A DNA stretch of 64,000 nt from Paroedura picta (lineage: Eukaryota > Chordata > Lepidosauria > Squamata > Gekkonidae). Location: positions 24,924,501 to 24,988,500 of the forward strand of contig NC_135371.1 of NCBI RefSeq assembly GCF_049243985.1, read 5' to 3'. Below are positions 53,901-62,942 of the stretch, in pieces; positions within the stretch are counted from its first letter, which is position 1, and the number at the start of each line of letters is the position of its first letter. Below the pieces are notes generated by a model. That model worked only from the letters and a program-made list of their open reading frames with translations, searched no databases and was not told the origin of the DNA. The translations under genes were made by a program, and so were the position numbers.

Positions 53901-55307
53901 AGGTTTTAGGGGGACAACCTTAACAGGGAAGACAGAAGGACATGGATAGGAGGTTCACTTGGTTTATTGGAAGCTAGATTTTGAGATATAGTTATTGACA
54001 CCTTATTTTGCTACAACCACCAATGCAAAAGGCAAAAAAAGAGGAACTGATAGCACATTATATATAATCCCTGTCTCCAAACATACATTTTATTCTTTAT
54101 TCCCTTTCTTCCACCCAGCAAACATTCAGTAACTTGAATGGGAAATCGGTAGCCTCCACACCATTTTTAACAAGGACACCATTTCAAATTGCAATAGAGG
54201 CAGGAGTGAGATTACAACGTAATTGATTTCAACAGCATTTTAATAATAATAGCAATGATGCATCAGTGCACATAAACTAATATGCAGTAAAATGTCTGTG
54301 CATCTGGCATGTACTCCTGGCACTCAGGCCTATTTATAAGACTCAAGCCTACTGCTTTCTGCTGGTCTAAGGCACTCAACTTTAAAGATCATCCCTGCAC
54401 AACACACACACACAAACACCCCTGTAAATATGACCTGGCATGACAGAAAAACAGGGGCAAAAGTTCTATCCCTAGCTTTCTACCTGCAGGATGATGATTA
54501 TTATGGGACAAGCAATAATGGAAATAGGGTATGATCTAAACCAGAGGTGGCCAAACTGCGGCTGATGTGGCCAGAGGCTCATGGGAATTGTAGCCCATGG
54601 ACCTCTGGAGAACCACAAGCACATGATCCAGCAAGGGCACCAACATTATTCACAAACAGGGCTAGCCAGTGCGTGGATGGAAAACCTTGAGTTCCACGAC
54701 CCAAGAAAGGTGCCTTGTCTACATAAACACCCACAGGTCACCCTGGCCAAAGCGAGCAGCCCTCTGACATTGGAAGTGGCATGGAAAGAGCCTGGTGTGG
54801 GGCCACTGCACTCAGGGCAACCCCCCCCCCTTGGCCAGTCGCTTTCCCTCCCCCCCCCCATGTCTGCTTTGCAGGGTTGCCACGGGAGGAGGAGCGGGGA
54901 TGGAAATGGGCGACCCAAGAGGAGGAGGAGGTGGAAGGGGCTGGGAGGGTGGGGGGCAGTGCTGGGGGAGAGAAAATGTGTGTGGGGTGGGGGGCTGCCC
55001 CGCCCTGCCCTCCTCGCCCTTCTTCCCTCCTTACCCTGCCCCCTTCCCCTTCCCCGCCCCGCCCCGCCCCGCGCACTGACCCCGTCTCTCTCTGCCTCTC
55101 TCCCGCTAGCCGCCGCTCCTCTAGCCTCCTTCTTTTCTTCTCCCTAAAGAGAGAGAGAATAAAAGAAGGGTCAGTCGGGGGGGAGGGCGAGGAGGGACCC
55201 CACCCCACGAGCCCCCTCCAGGCAGCCGCGGCGGGGACAGGGCGCCAGGCGGGCGGGCAGGCAGGCAGGGGACCCGCGCCTACTTACGGCTCCTCGCCAT
55301 CCGCCAT
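38834..55307 (-). CDS. UBA3: UBA3, catalytic subunit of NEDD8-activating enzyme E1; whole coding span, 18 exons
   Basis: UBA3 pairs with NAE1 to adenylate NEDD8 and carry it as a thioester before passing it to UBE2M/UBE2F, driving cullin neddylation in nucleus and cytosol. The spliced frame is 1410 nt (469 residues; human 463 as I recall), and all exon phases agree. Visible parts: ATP-binding loop GAGGLG (83-88), IDMD (106-109) and NLNRQ (115-119), RPKAE with Lys131, CGLD with Asp174, zinc cysteines Cys227/Cys230 (CIEC) and Cys370/Cys373 (CLAC), and the catalytic Cys244 in [10 protein letters not shown]. The C-terminal ubiquitin-fold domain (about 380-469) recruits the E2. Differences from human: a longer, Arg-rich exon 2 and one Glu fewer at the exon 10/11 join. 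Start ATG 55307-55305. No inactivating change seen. Confidence 0.97.
39560..40225 (+). mobile_element. Helitron-like non-autonomous element, copy 3 (UBA3 intron 17)
   Basis: Starts A^TCTTAACACTGCCCGTGGCG, ends hairpin gcccattgt/acaatgggc, TTTTTTACTAG, then T. 666 bp, GC-rich. A 26-bp-arm hairpin at 39679-39733 (one mismatch) is shared with copy 1, and the smaller palindrome cgtggcgccgcgggcgccacg sits just inside the 5' end. It lies opposite to UBA3 transcription. Confidence 0.82.
40275..40850 (+). mobile_element. L2-type LINE ORF2 C-terminal end
   Basis: An open frame of 93 codons (40324-40605) contains [19 protein letters not shown] and [20 protein letters not shown], the C-terminal signature of L2/CR1-group ORF2. 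It is followed by the 3' UTR with actgccctgagccgtatgg and an (AAT)n/(CAAA)n tail. 5'-truncated. Confidence 0.75.
40884..40938 (-). CDS. UBA3: UBA3 exon 17
   Basis: 55 nt, residues 423-441; reads [18 protein letters not shown]. Acceptor ttccag, donor gtgatg, phase 1. Confidence 0.95.
41023..41086 (-). CDS. UBA3: UBA3 exon 16
   Basis: 64 nt, residues 401-422; reads [20 protein letters not shown]. Acceptor gagcag, donor gtgact. Confidence 0.95.
41196..41296 (-). CDS. UBA3: UBA3 exon 15
   Basis: 101 nt, residues 368-401; reads [20 protein letters not shown], the second zinc CxxC (CLAC here, CPAC in human). Acceptor ttgtag, donor gtaagt. Confidence 0.95.
41886..41967 (-). CDS. UBA3: UBA3 exon 14
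   Basis: 82 nt, residues 340-367; reads [20 protein letters not shown]. Acceptor ttacag, donor gttagt. Confidence 0.95.
42041..42077 (-). CDS. UBA3: UBA3 exon 13
   Basis: 37 nt, residues 328-340; reads [11 protein letters not shown]. Acceptor ccttag, donor gtaatt, phase 2. Confidence 0.94.
43002..43055 (-). CDS. UBA3: UBA3 exon 12
   Basis: 54 nt, residues 310-328; reads [17 protein letters not shown]. Acceptor atgtag, donor gtattg. Confidence 0.95.
43293..43403 (-). CDS. UBA3: UBA3 exon 11
   Basis: 111 nt, residues 273-310; reads [20 protein letters not shown]. The acceptor at ttgcag|GTGTTCC gives PFGGVPLD, one residue shorter than the human PFGEGVPLD. Donor gtaaaa. Confidence 0.93.
43637..43970. 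mobile_element. GC-rich MITE with ~17-bp inverted ends
   Basis: Ends GGCCCATTATGCACGG and CCGTGCATAATGGGCC are exact inverted repeats; 334 bp, many intact CpGs, no coding potential. I could not identify a clear target duplication, so the superfamily stays open. In UBA3 intron 10. Confidence 0.7.
44076..44178 (-). CDS. UBA3: UBA3 exon 10 (catalytic cysteine)
   Basis: 103 nt, residues 239-273; reads [20 protein letters not shown], with catalytic Cys244. Acceptor caccag, donor gtaagc, phase 1. Confidence 0.97.
44263..44418 (-). CDS. UBA3: UBA3 exon 9
   Basis: 156 nt, residues 187-238 in phase 0; reads [40 protein letters not shown]. Contains the first zinc CxxC pair. Acceptor ccatag, donor gtagtt. 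Confidence 0.96.
44999..45063 (-). CDS. UBA3: UBA3 exon 8
   Basis: 65 nt, residues 165-186; reads [20 protein letters not shown]. Acceptor ttccag, donor gtaaac. Confidence 0.95.
45325..45368 (-). CDS. UBA3: UBA3 exon 7
   Basis: 44 nt, residues 150-165; reads [14 protein letters not shown]. Acceptor ttacag, donor gtaagt. Confidence 0.94.
46205..46405 (+). mobile_element. tRNA-derived SINE fragment
   Basis: aggaccaggtacagggtggt, gagaccctggagagctgctg and tagacagcttcatgta match the family at 61620-61835. Confidence 0.55.
46809..46889 (-). CDS. UBA3: UBA3 exon 6
   Basis: 81 nt, residues 123-150; reads [20 protein letters not shown]. Acceptor ttgcag; the donor gtatcc is weak but keeps phase 2. 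Confidence 0.93.
48033..48115 (-). CDS. UBA3: UBA3 exon 5
   Basis: 83 nt, residues 96-123; reads [20 protein letters not shown] and LNRQFLF. Acceptor tttcag, donor gtaagt, phase 2. Confidence 0.96.
49601..49734. mobile_element. Palindromic hAT-type MITE, second copy
   Basis: Arms aacctgtggtcttcagatgt and the complementary ctggaggaccacaggttgac, ending taccccctg-like; same family as 31821-31927 with a longer loop and a truncated left terminus. Confidence 0.7.
50429..50509 (-). CDS. UBA3: UBA3 exon 4
   Basis: 81 nt, residues 69-95; nucleotide-binding loop in [19 protein letters not shown]. Acceptor ttgcag, donor gtaaca. Confidence 0.96.
51310..51785 (+). mobile_element. L2-type LINE 3' end
   Basis: ctagtgagccctggccccaa, gtggaatgagctcccagagg and the terminus aactgcccagagccttagga with an A-rich microsatellite parallel the copy at 40275-40850. 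Confidence 0.7.
52050..52170 (-). CDS. UBA3: UBA3 exon 3
   Basis: 121 nt, residues 28-68; reads [20 protein letters not shown] then [17 protein letters not shown]. Acceptor gtgcag, donor gtgaga. Confidence 0.96.
52951..53195 (+). mobile_element. tRNA-derived SINE, full-length-looking
   Basis: Head: ggtgtaatggttaggagtga (box A) and gagccgggttcaattctg (box B). Body: gctctctcagcctcacccac. Tail: aagccactttgagactcctt, gaaaagcggcatatagga and (ctt)n. In UBA3 intron 2. Confidence 0.8.
54543..54620. mobile_element. MITE fragment
   Basis: cagaggtggccaaactgcgg and gaggctcatgggaattgtag recall a widespread hAT-type MITE related to the palindromic family at 31821. Right end uncertain. Confidence 0.4.
55081..55143 (-). 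CDS. UBA3: UBA3 exon 2 (in-frame, Arg/Glu-rich)
   Basis: 63 nt, reads [20 protein letters not shown] and ends in a split Gly codon. Acceptor ctttag, donor gtcagt. Its phase fits exon 1 and exon 3, so it can be skipped without a frameshift, as I recall for a human isoform. It is 21 nt longer than the human exon I remember. Confidence 0.8.
55288..55307 (-). CDS. UBA3: UBA3 exon 1 (coding part)
   Basis: 20 coding nt, MADGEE plus two bases of a Pro codon; the donor gtaagt follows directly. Lies in the CpG island. The start is fixed by identity with the human MADGEEP. Confidence 0.92.
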
Positions 55308-55479
55308 CGCCGCTTCGCCCGCCGGCCTACCCACAACGCACCGCGGCTCCCCGCAGAGACGGCTCCCGGGAGAACGCAAAGAGATGCCCCCGAAGGCCAC
55401 TTCCGGTTCCCGCGCGAAAGGGCTTGCGTTTGGGCTTGGGTTTTGAAACCATTACAAGTCCGTACACAAATCACTGGCA

Positions 55480-56144
55480 TCTTTTTTTTGGAGCGGTGAG
55501 ATTTTGGAGGGAGGAACAAGCAGGAGTTCAGTCCTGCTTCGGGGAGGGAGCGGGGAGAGCTCAGGTCTGGCTCGGGGGAAGATAGGTAAAGCTTGTGAGC
55601 CTTTTGCACCCGCTTTCGCGGGCTGGAGGGCTGGAAAGCTGCCCTCGGTCATTCTGCCACGATTTGGCGCCTAATAGGGAGCTCTCCATCGTCGTTACTC
55701 TATTATATGTATATACCGCCCTCCCTTGTGGCTCGAGGCGATTTATAGTGAATTCATATAATAATTGGGAACTTGTGATATTTTTAACAGTACAGCTCAT
55801 GACAATAGAATATTTAACATGAAATTATCACATAATTTTACAACTCACGTCCAGACAACTCAAAAGTTTGTTTAATGCGTTCTATATTGGTTCGTCTTAG
55901 GTATGCAATGGCTTGTTTTTGCGGGACCGGAAGTGCCTCTCAAATAGACTTGAGACTACCTCTTTGGAGTCTTCTCTCTGGCACCTTGTTATAGACCGAG
56001 AGTGCTCCGGTCTGTGGGAAGAGATCCATAGAGAGGGCAGCTAGGAGGATAGAGCGCCCCCTCATGCTTTACTTCAGCCAGGCCCACAGAAGAGTTCTGG
56101 CCCATACCTGGCTGGCCTGGTTTAAGACTCTGCTTTTTTCTGGG
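55480..56144. other. Intergenic DNA between UBA3 and ARL6IP5
   Basis: Spacer between the divergent UBA3 and ARL6IP5 promoters. No exon recognised; a LINE-type 3' terminus (accgccctcccttgtggctc) on the plus strand lies near 55717. Confidence 0.45.
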
Positions 56145-56240
56145 AATGTAATATATATGCCATCAAGTTGCTTTTGACTTATTGCAACCCCATGAATTAA
56201 TATTCTCCATAATTTCCTATCATTAACAACCTTGTTCAGA
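56145..56240 (-). mobile_element. Bov-B/Sauria-type repeat tail
   Basis: atgccatcaagttgcttttg and cccatgaattaatattct are, reversed, the tail found in several RTE-mobilised lizard SINEs (compare 15890-15940). Confidence 0.45.
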
Positions 56241-56312
56241 TTCAGGCAGGCAGCTGTGTTGGTCTGAAGTTTTATTCAAGGCATAAGCTTTCCATGCGCC
56301 TCTTGAGACATG
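56240..56312 (-). mobile_element. Penelope-like element fragment
   Basis: gattcaggcaggcagctgtg, ttggtctgaagttttattca and aggcataagcttt are the left arm of the family. Confidence 0.5.
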
Positions 56313-57701
56313 ACAGAGAAGCAGCAGTCGTTCAGACTAGGAGGGACAGAAATTGCCTGCTCACTATATACTCCGCTTCCATTTTTTGGAAAGGGTGTAT
56401 GTGGTGTACAGAAGGTTGCCCCACCCTTGAAAGGGGGAAAAGCCACTCACTGAAACCTATGGGAGTGCTGCTCCAACATCCAATCATCTTTGAGAAGGGG
56501 AGATAGATTATTGGAGGGAAACAGGCAGGAGTTTGGCTCTGCCTCAAAGAGAGCTCAGTGCAAGCGAGGGTCTGGTTCAGAAAAACAGCAAACAGACAGA
56601 AAGCCGGCTCTACTTCTGACAGAAAACAGAGTACCCAATTGTTGGACCTGTCTCCGGCAATGAACAGACCTTGTGCTATTAGTCTGACTCTTGGGAAATG
56701 GCAGGCTGGTGTAGGTGGAACCTGTTGTTGTGATCATTCCAGTCCTCAGAGAATCCTGCACTACAGAGCAATTTGTCTTCTCTGTTTCTGTGGCTCATGG
56801 TTGCAATCTCCTAGAGGTGGTTTCATTCTCAAGATCACGTGCACATTTTGGTAATTATCTCAGCGAGATGCTACCACAGGCCATTGAAACCCAGCATTAT
56901 AGGCATGTCCTGGTTGTTAAATATTAGTGTATAATGAAACCCTGGGCGCAGGCTCAAGAGCACTTTGGACATCTCTCATCGATGAGCAGTTCCAAGCCAA
57001 TGTGGGAATCCATGGAAGTGTGAGAACTTGCATCCCTATCATTTGCATCTGGATACAAATGGAAAGGCTTGGAAACAATAGCTAGTGAGAGATTTACAAT
57101 ACCTTCTGATACACGGCCAATATCTACACAGGGCACCTTGCACTGCCTACAATAAGGGGCACACATACCCAGGTTAAGGCTGAGAGACGGGAAAATTTTA
57201 GTTTTTCAGTTATTGAGCCAAACACTGGTAGTGTCAAATTCATGCTCTACCCCAGGACTTCCAGTTCTGTGCAGCAGATGTGCACTATCATTTGGGAAGA
57301 GGCAGGAGAAGAAAAAGAGGGGAAAGAACAGAACACACCTTTTTCTGGTGCCACACTTTGGCCAATGACGCCGGAGACAAAGCTATCCTCTCTAGGAACA
57401 GTCCTGATCAAGAAAGATGTCAACTTTCATGAAAACATTTATTATGATAATCACAAAGGAACAACCAGCTGCCAACATAGCAGCAAAATTTTACACAAAT
57501 GGAAACAGGAACATTTAGCATTTATCCTGTGTGCTTGAAACGTTTTGGTTACATTATCTCCTTACTCTTACTCCTTGCATTTGGCACTCCAGGGCAATGG
57601 AAATTACAGAGCACACAGAAAGATGTCTGGCTTCCTAAGCACAGTACAGTTTATTGTATTGTATAGTTTTATGAGAGTTACAATGTAAATTGCCCTGAGC
57701 A

Positions 57702-57816
<115 letters not shown>

Positions 57817-57954
57817 GCAACCATGCCAGAGTGAACATGGAAACTTGTGTTGTTGCAGTCATCCTGCTTGTGGGCTTCCTACAGGCAGCTGGTTGGTCCC
57901 TGTGAGAACAATGCTGGACCTGATGGGCCAGATCCATCTTGGGTCTTGTTATGT

Positions 57955-58800
57955 AATTTCATGTTGTGTCTCAGTGGCACCTTAAAGAGTAACAAAATTA
58001 GTCCAGGATAGACTTCTGAGAGTCAGAGTTCACTTTCTCAGACGGTGATAAGTGTCAGTGGGTACCATGAACCACCTGGGGTTGTTAAAGATAGGCTCCA
58101 GGTCTGGAAATAATGAAAACTTCTGATTTAGGGGGCAGAAATACAGTAGTATAGATCATTATGAAATGTTATGTCCAAAAGAACCAAAGCACTTTCATAC
58201 TGATCTGCTCTCAACACAATCCTAAGAAGTGTTATATCTTTCTAATCCCATTGTTTAATTCTAATAGTAGAAGGCAAAAATCTAAAAAGCAAATTTGGAT
58301 GTCAAACATAAAGAAAATTGAGCTCCTAATTGTCATGGCATCAATGGATATTTAATAAGAGGGGGAATAACATAACTATTAAATGGTACAAACCAGTCCT
58401 GATTATAATAAATTTCTGCAGACTTAACTGAAAAGATAATGCTTGCAATGAATGTTAATCCATGTTACTGAATCCTTGCTGCCAATACAATGAGCTAGTT
58501 GTTCTAGCCTGCCAACTGGCAGCATTGAATAATTTGCCAGTGCACTGTGCAATGTTCCCTTGTATAGCATGTTTTTTGCACCTTTATGCACAGATATATC
58601 CTGCTTGGGCAGTCTTACAACCAATAGTCATAATCTGACTCAATCCAAAAGTAGTTTGTTGTGGCCATGTGCATGCATGCTTCTTCAGCTGATATACACA
58701 AAACCTTGAATATATATATAGGTTTTCTTCCGATACAGTGTGCATTCACAGGAAACTTGAGTGGCCTTAAGGGTGCCACTTGGCTCAAACTTTTTTCTGT
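57955..58800. other. Old repeat pieces, mostly Penelope-like
   Basis: At 57960-58060 tcagtggcaccttaaagagt and gagttcactttctcagacgg look like an old reversed copy of the Penelope-like tail. At 58750-58800 cttgagtggccttaagggtg is another small piece. The DNA between is AT-rich and unassigned. Confidence 0.35.
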
Positions 58801-58889
58801 TGCTTCCTAGTTTCTGACCTATGAGCAAACAGACTTATGCATTTAATATATAATCCATATTGCGTCCTGGTGAGTAAAGCGGATTATGA

Positions 58890-59130
58890 AGAAGAGTTGG
58901 TTCTTATATGCCGCTTTTCTCTACCCAAAGGAGTCTCAAAGTGGCTTCGATTCACCGTCCCTTTCCTTCAACTGCAACAGACGCCTTGTGAGGTGGATGA
59001 GGCTGAGAGAGCCCTGATATCACTGCTTGGTCAGAACAGATTTATCAGTGCCGTGCCGAGCCCAAGGTCACAGCAGAATCAAACCCGGCTCGCCAGATTA
59101 GAAGTCCGCACTTCTGACCACTATACCATT
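58890..59130 (-). mobile_element. tRNA-derived SINE
   Basis: Begins gaagagttggttcttatatg and ends agattagaagtccgcacttc, the reverse complement of the SINE at 52951-53195, with box B remnant caaacccggctcgcc. Confidence 0.75.
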
Positions 59131-59239
59131 TCCAAACCATTCATATATAAACGTGGACATTGTACACCACCTTGAATGAAATATAGAAGATGGAGCAGAG
59201 TTGTTTTCTGTTCCCCCAGAGGGTTAGATCAGAACCAAT

Positions 59240-59693
59240 GGGTTGAAATTTATTAAATTAATTAAAATAATTCTTGGCTCAACATCCGGAATAATTCCTG
59301 ACAGAGCGGTTCCTCGGTGGAACAGGCTCCCGAGGAGGTGGTGAGTGCTTATTCTTTTGGAGTTTTTAAGCAGAGGCAAGATAGCCATCTGACAGAAATG
59401 CTGATTTTATTAATTTAGGCAGATGGTGAGTGGGTGGGCAAGGAGGGATGTGTCAGTGTTCAGTCTCTTCTGGCCCATCTTTGCATATCCAGGGAATTGC
59501 TAATTGCTACTGTGGGTAGGTGAATTTTCTCCAGGCCAGGCTGGATTCTGGAGATTTATTTGCGGGGAGGGGGGGGGGAACACTCAGGCATGAAATTGGG
59601 GTCACCATGGAGAGATAGGTAGCTGTGAGTTCCTGCACTGTGCAGGGGTTGGACTAGATGACTTTGGAGGCCCCTTCCAATTCGATGATTCTA
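59240..59693 (+). mobile_element. CR1 LINE 3' end
   Basis: Decayed ORF2 end (gagcggttcctcggtggaac, gaggaggtggtgag, agcagaggcaagatagccat), 3' UTR and the terminus ggggttggactagatgactt...gattctatga. A related copy in reverse is at 62943-64000. Confidence 0.85.
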
Positions 59694-59699
59694 TGAAAT

Positions 59700-59880
59700 T
59701 TGTGGAGCTAAGGGTGGGGCTGGAGTTCTCTCAAAAATTACAACAAATCTCCAGACAACAGAGCTTCAGTTCCCCTGCAGACAATGACTGCTATGCCAGC
59801 TGGATGTTCCCTGCGGAGCTTTCTCCCTTCTTCACCCTCTGCCCTCCCCCAGATCCCCAGGGGCTTCCCACTCCAAAGTT
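59700..59880 (-). repeat. Interspersed repeat, reverse copy of the type at 10145
   Basis: ggtggggctggagttctctc, aaatctccagacaacagagc and cagttcccctgcagacaatg look like the reversed distal part of the lizard repeat noted at 10145-10262. Class unknown. Confidence 0.35.
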
Positions 59881-59899
59881 AGCCCCACTGAATCAGATG

Positions 59900-60470
59900 C
59901 GCTGCGCTGTCCTGGGAGAGGCTGTGCAGTTGCGGTCATCTTCGCCGGCCTCCGCGCACTCCCCGCTTCAGGCCGCTCCGGCTCGTAGCCGCGCCGGCCC
60001 CGAAAACCAGCCCCCGCCGGCTGATTGGCTCGGGGCTCCTTAAGCCTGCCTCGCTGACGCGCTCGGGCGGCTGCAGGGCTCCGGGTGGGAGAGGCGTCAT
60101 GGACGTGCAAGTGGCGCCGCTGCGATCCTGGGACGACTTCATTCCCGGCCACGACCGGTTCGCCGTGCCGGATTTCAAGGACGTGTCGAAATGGAACAAC
60201 CGCGTGGTCAGCAACCTGCTCTATTATCAGACCAACTACCTGATGGTGGCCGCGGTGGTGGTCTCCGTCGTGGGGTAAGCGGAGCGCGGAAGGGGCGGCG
60301 CGCCAAGGGGGGACAAGGCGACGCCCGGGTCACCTGCCGCCCCGGAATGCAGCCTCCGAGGCAGCGGCGGATTTCGTTTGGCCGTCCGGCTCCGTCGCTT
60401 GCGAAGCGGGCCTTGGGATTTAGAGAGCGGCGGCAGCCTTGCGTGTCTCCGCGGAAGTGTCATTGAGGAA
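59900..60470 (+). promoter_or_regulatory. ARL6IP5: ARL6IP5 CpG-island promoter and exon 1
   Basis: CpG-dense island around the ARL6IP5 start at 60099; gattggct (a CCAAT box in reverse) at about 60020. No TATA box. Together with the UBA3 island at 54980-55470 it makes a divergent gene pair about 4.8 kb apart, too far for a classical bidirectional promoter. Confidence 0.7.
60099..60274 (+). CDS. ARL6IP5: ARL6IP5 (JWA/PRAF3) exon 1, N-terminal part
   Basis: ARL6IP5 is an ER-resident PRA1-family membrane protein linked to glutamate transporter traffic and stress responses. The exon runs from the ATG at 60099 to the donor GG|gtaagc: 176 nt, 58 codons plus two bases. It reads [20 protein letters not shown] and [20 protein letters not shown]. 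It then enters the first hydrophobic segment [10 protein letters not shown]. This matches the human start (MDVNIAPLRAWDDFFPG) closely. The human protein is 188 residues in three coding exons; exons 2 and 3 are not in this window. Confidence 0.96.
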
Positions 60471-61619
60471 TGCCTTTCCCTTCCCCGCCCGCCATCACCT
60501 GTATAGCGGTGTTCAAAATAGTGGTGGCTTCTGCATTGAGTGCGCGCACTGCTGCAGCTGCCGGCCTTCCGGGGCTTCTTTGTGTTTTAAGATGGCGAGG
60601 CGCCACATGACAACGCAAACGCTGCAATCGCAGCGAAAACGTGGTAGCCGTAAGCGGTGTGTGTCCCTACTCGGAAGTGTGATTTCCTCCCAGGATAAAT
60701 TTGCTACTCTGGCCGAACGAAGCAGGTGGCCTGCTTTTAATTTTGCTCCCATGCAGAATTCTGATGGGGTTTACTCTTTTCTGTCGGTCCCTTGAATGCG
60801 CTTCTCCAAAACGGACTGTGCTTATAGTGCTCAGTTCTGAGTGTCAGCACCTCTGGGCCATGCTTATGCGTCTGTGCAGAAAAGGCTAGGCCTGTCTGTG
60901 GAATTTCCTCTGTATTATTAGGAGCTTAATAGCAGTAAGCTATGAAAATAAGGGGTCCTTACTTACATGCCCATTAATCCTAAATATGTGCATATCCTGT
61001 TGGCGACTGTATGTATGTATTAAGTTTCTAAGGCATATGCCTTTAATTTCTATCTAAACTTGCTTGGGTGTGGCTGAGTAGGTCAAATGTTGGCTTTAAG
61101 ATTCCGGTGTTGCTTTTGAACCTAGCTCTGACTTCCTTGGCTTATTGATTTTAAATGCTCTGTCTTGAAACTCACCCCCCCCCATCCCTCACAACAGTAC
61201 AATCTTCCAAAGAAATCCCAAGTTTCCCCTCCTAAGAGGAGATTAAAGGAAGGCCCAGGTGAGGCCTGTCTTTGGTGCCCCTTCCAGTTAATTAAAAAAA
61301 ATATCTTGCTTCTGTTTGCATTTGTAGTCCGCTTTGTGACTTATATGCATTATTTATCCCCCTTGTACAAGATGATGGGGGAGAGGCAGTGAAGAAATCC
61401 AATTAAAAAAAAGATAAGCAATACAATATTCAGTATGCATTTGATACTTAACTTTTTAAAGGCTGATTATTTAATGGCCTTTCAATTCTAGTCATTGGCT
61501 TTGTTAAATGGGCACTCATTTCCCTGCAAATACTAATTTAAAAAATAACCTTAAGGAAATGCTGACCATATGTGGCATGGCCACTTTTCTAAGTCCACGT
61601 GAGCTGTTGGCACAGGTTG

Positions 61620-61835
61620 AATGGAGGGGTCATGGCTCAGTGCTAGAGCATGTGCTTGGCATGCAGGAGGTCCTAGTTTCAGTTCCCAGCATTTCCAGTT
61701 GAAAGGATCAGGTAGCAGGTGATGGCAAAGACCTCTGCTGGAGACCCTGGAGAACTGCTGCAAATCTGAATTGACAATACTGACCTTGATTGAATGATGG
61801 CTTGGGGCTGTATAAGGCAGCTTCATGTGACAACA
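61620..61835 (+). mobile_element. tRNA-derived SINE, near full length
   Basis: Head: ggtcatggctcagtgctaga (box A) and ctagtttcagttcccagc (box B). Body: gaaaggatcaggtagcaggt and gagaccctggagaactgctg. End: aaggcagcttcatgtg. Same family as 46205-46405. Confidence 0.75.
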
Positions 61836-61883
61836 GACTATTACCAGTGCCTGCCTCAAGCCTGTCACCAAATACAGCCTTGA

Positions 61884-62325
61884 CTAGTCTAGTTGAGTGA
61901 GTGTGACAGTTTTTAAGATCCTCAACAAGCCCCTAACAGGGCACAACCCCCCTGTGTTGAACATGGCTGAAAACTGATGGAACTTCTGCTCAAACGGAAG
62001 CTGTGGCTTTCTAGATGAGTCATGTTTCTCTGACTGTATATGTGGCATTTCATCTCTAGAAAAGAGTTCTTGCATGTCCGGAGGCCCAGCTAGTCTCTTT
62101 GTGGCATGCATATCTTCCAAACGATTATGAGTCAGCCTTTCACTGACATAGTTTTGTTGAAAAGGCACCTGGAATGACTCGGCCTGCTTTTGCCTTGGAG
62201 GCACGGACTCAACCCTCTCCCCCCCCACTTCACAATCATGAGGACCAGAATCTTTGTTCTTCAGTGGAGCTGAATTGTCTGTAAAGATTCTTGAATTATT
62301 AGTTGTATACAGCAGAAAGCTAAAT
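61884..62325 (-). other. Unassigned open reading frame of about 145 codons
   Basis: On the minus strand a frame is open from just after an in-frame TAA near 62325 to the stop at 61884. It includes VPFQQNYVSERLTHNRLEDM and MQELFSRDEMPHIQSEKHDS. Composition is protein-like (mixed charge, few homopolymers) but I recognise no family. It lies antisense inside ARL6IP5 intron 1. Could be a decayed transposon frame, an exon of an unknown gene, or chance. Confidence 0.2.
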
Positions 62326-62942
62326 TATCTTTGTCCTCTTGAATCCTTTGAAATCTTTTGTCCCATTAATTCAAGAGGAAGCAGACTGCGTTAAAGAAGG
62401 CCTGAGAAACTGTAGTAAAGATGGGTCATAAGTATCTTGAATTCAATAGGCAACAGAAAACAAAGTCCCTGACTTGGTGTTGCATGATTAAAGGGACAAT
62501 CGCATTGACTTCAGTGGTGCCACATGTCTTTTTACTGAAAATTTGGAATCTTCATTCAATTCAAAGCAAATTAAACATTCTGCCAGATTGTCAGAAACAG
62601 AAGAGGCTCTTTGTAAGAGTGTTTAAGAAAATTATTTCATTTGAGTGTCCTACCAGGCAAACATTTTGTTTCTCTGTGGACGGCTACTCTTGATTATCGG
62701 GAAATAAGTAACACACATTTTGAAAATTACCTGACCCAAATGACCAGTGGATTTACTGGATCTTTCTGAACTCATGCACAGGAAGATCCAGCTGCAAAAG
62801 CACATTGACAACGTGTGTGAAATGGGCCACTGATTACCATTGCAGTTTTCATTAGTGATAGATCTCATAACTAATTGCACATAGCATTGGTGACTTTCTT
62901 TAAGCAATTGCACTTCACCTGAATTGTTGTAGACTGGCTGCT

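Larger units (their letters stand above)
54980..55470 (-). promoter_or_regulatory. UBA3: UBA3 CpG-island promoter
   Basis: CpG-rich sequence covers exons 1-2 and about 160 bp upstream. Upstream of the ATG on this strand are an ETS core cacttccgg (55398-55406) and an overlapping E2F-like palindrome ttcccgcgcgaaa (55407-55419). No TATA box. E2F/ETS control would suit a cell-cycle-linked neddylation enzyme, but this is inference. Confidence 0.7.

Noticed and set aside
59832-60466. Frames of 75-118 codons around ARL6IP5 exon 1
   Set aside because: CpG-island composition shadows; the real frame is the one from 60099 with [14 protein letters not shown].
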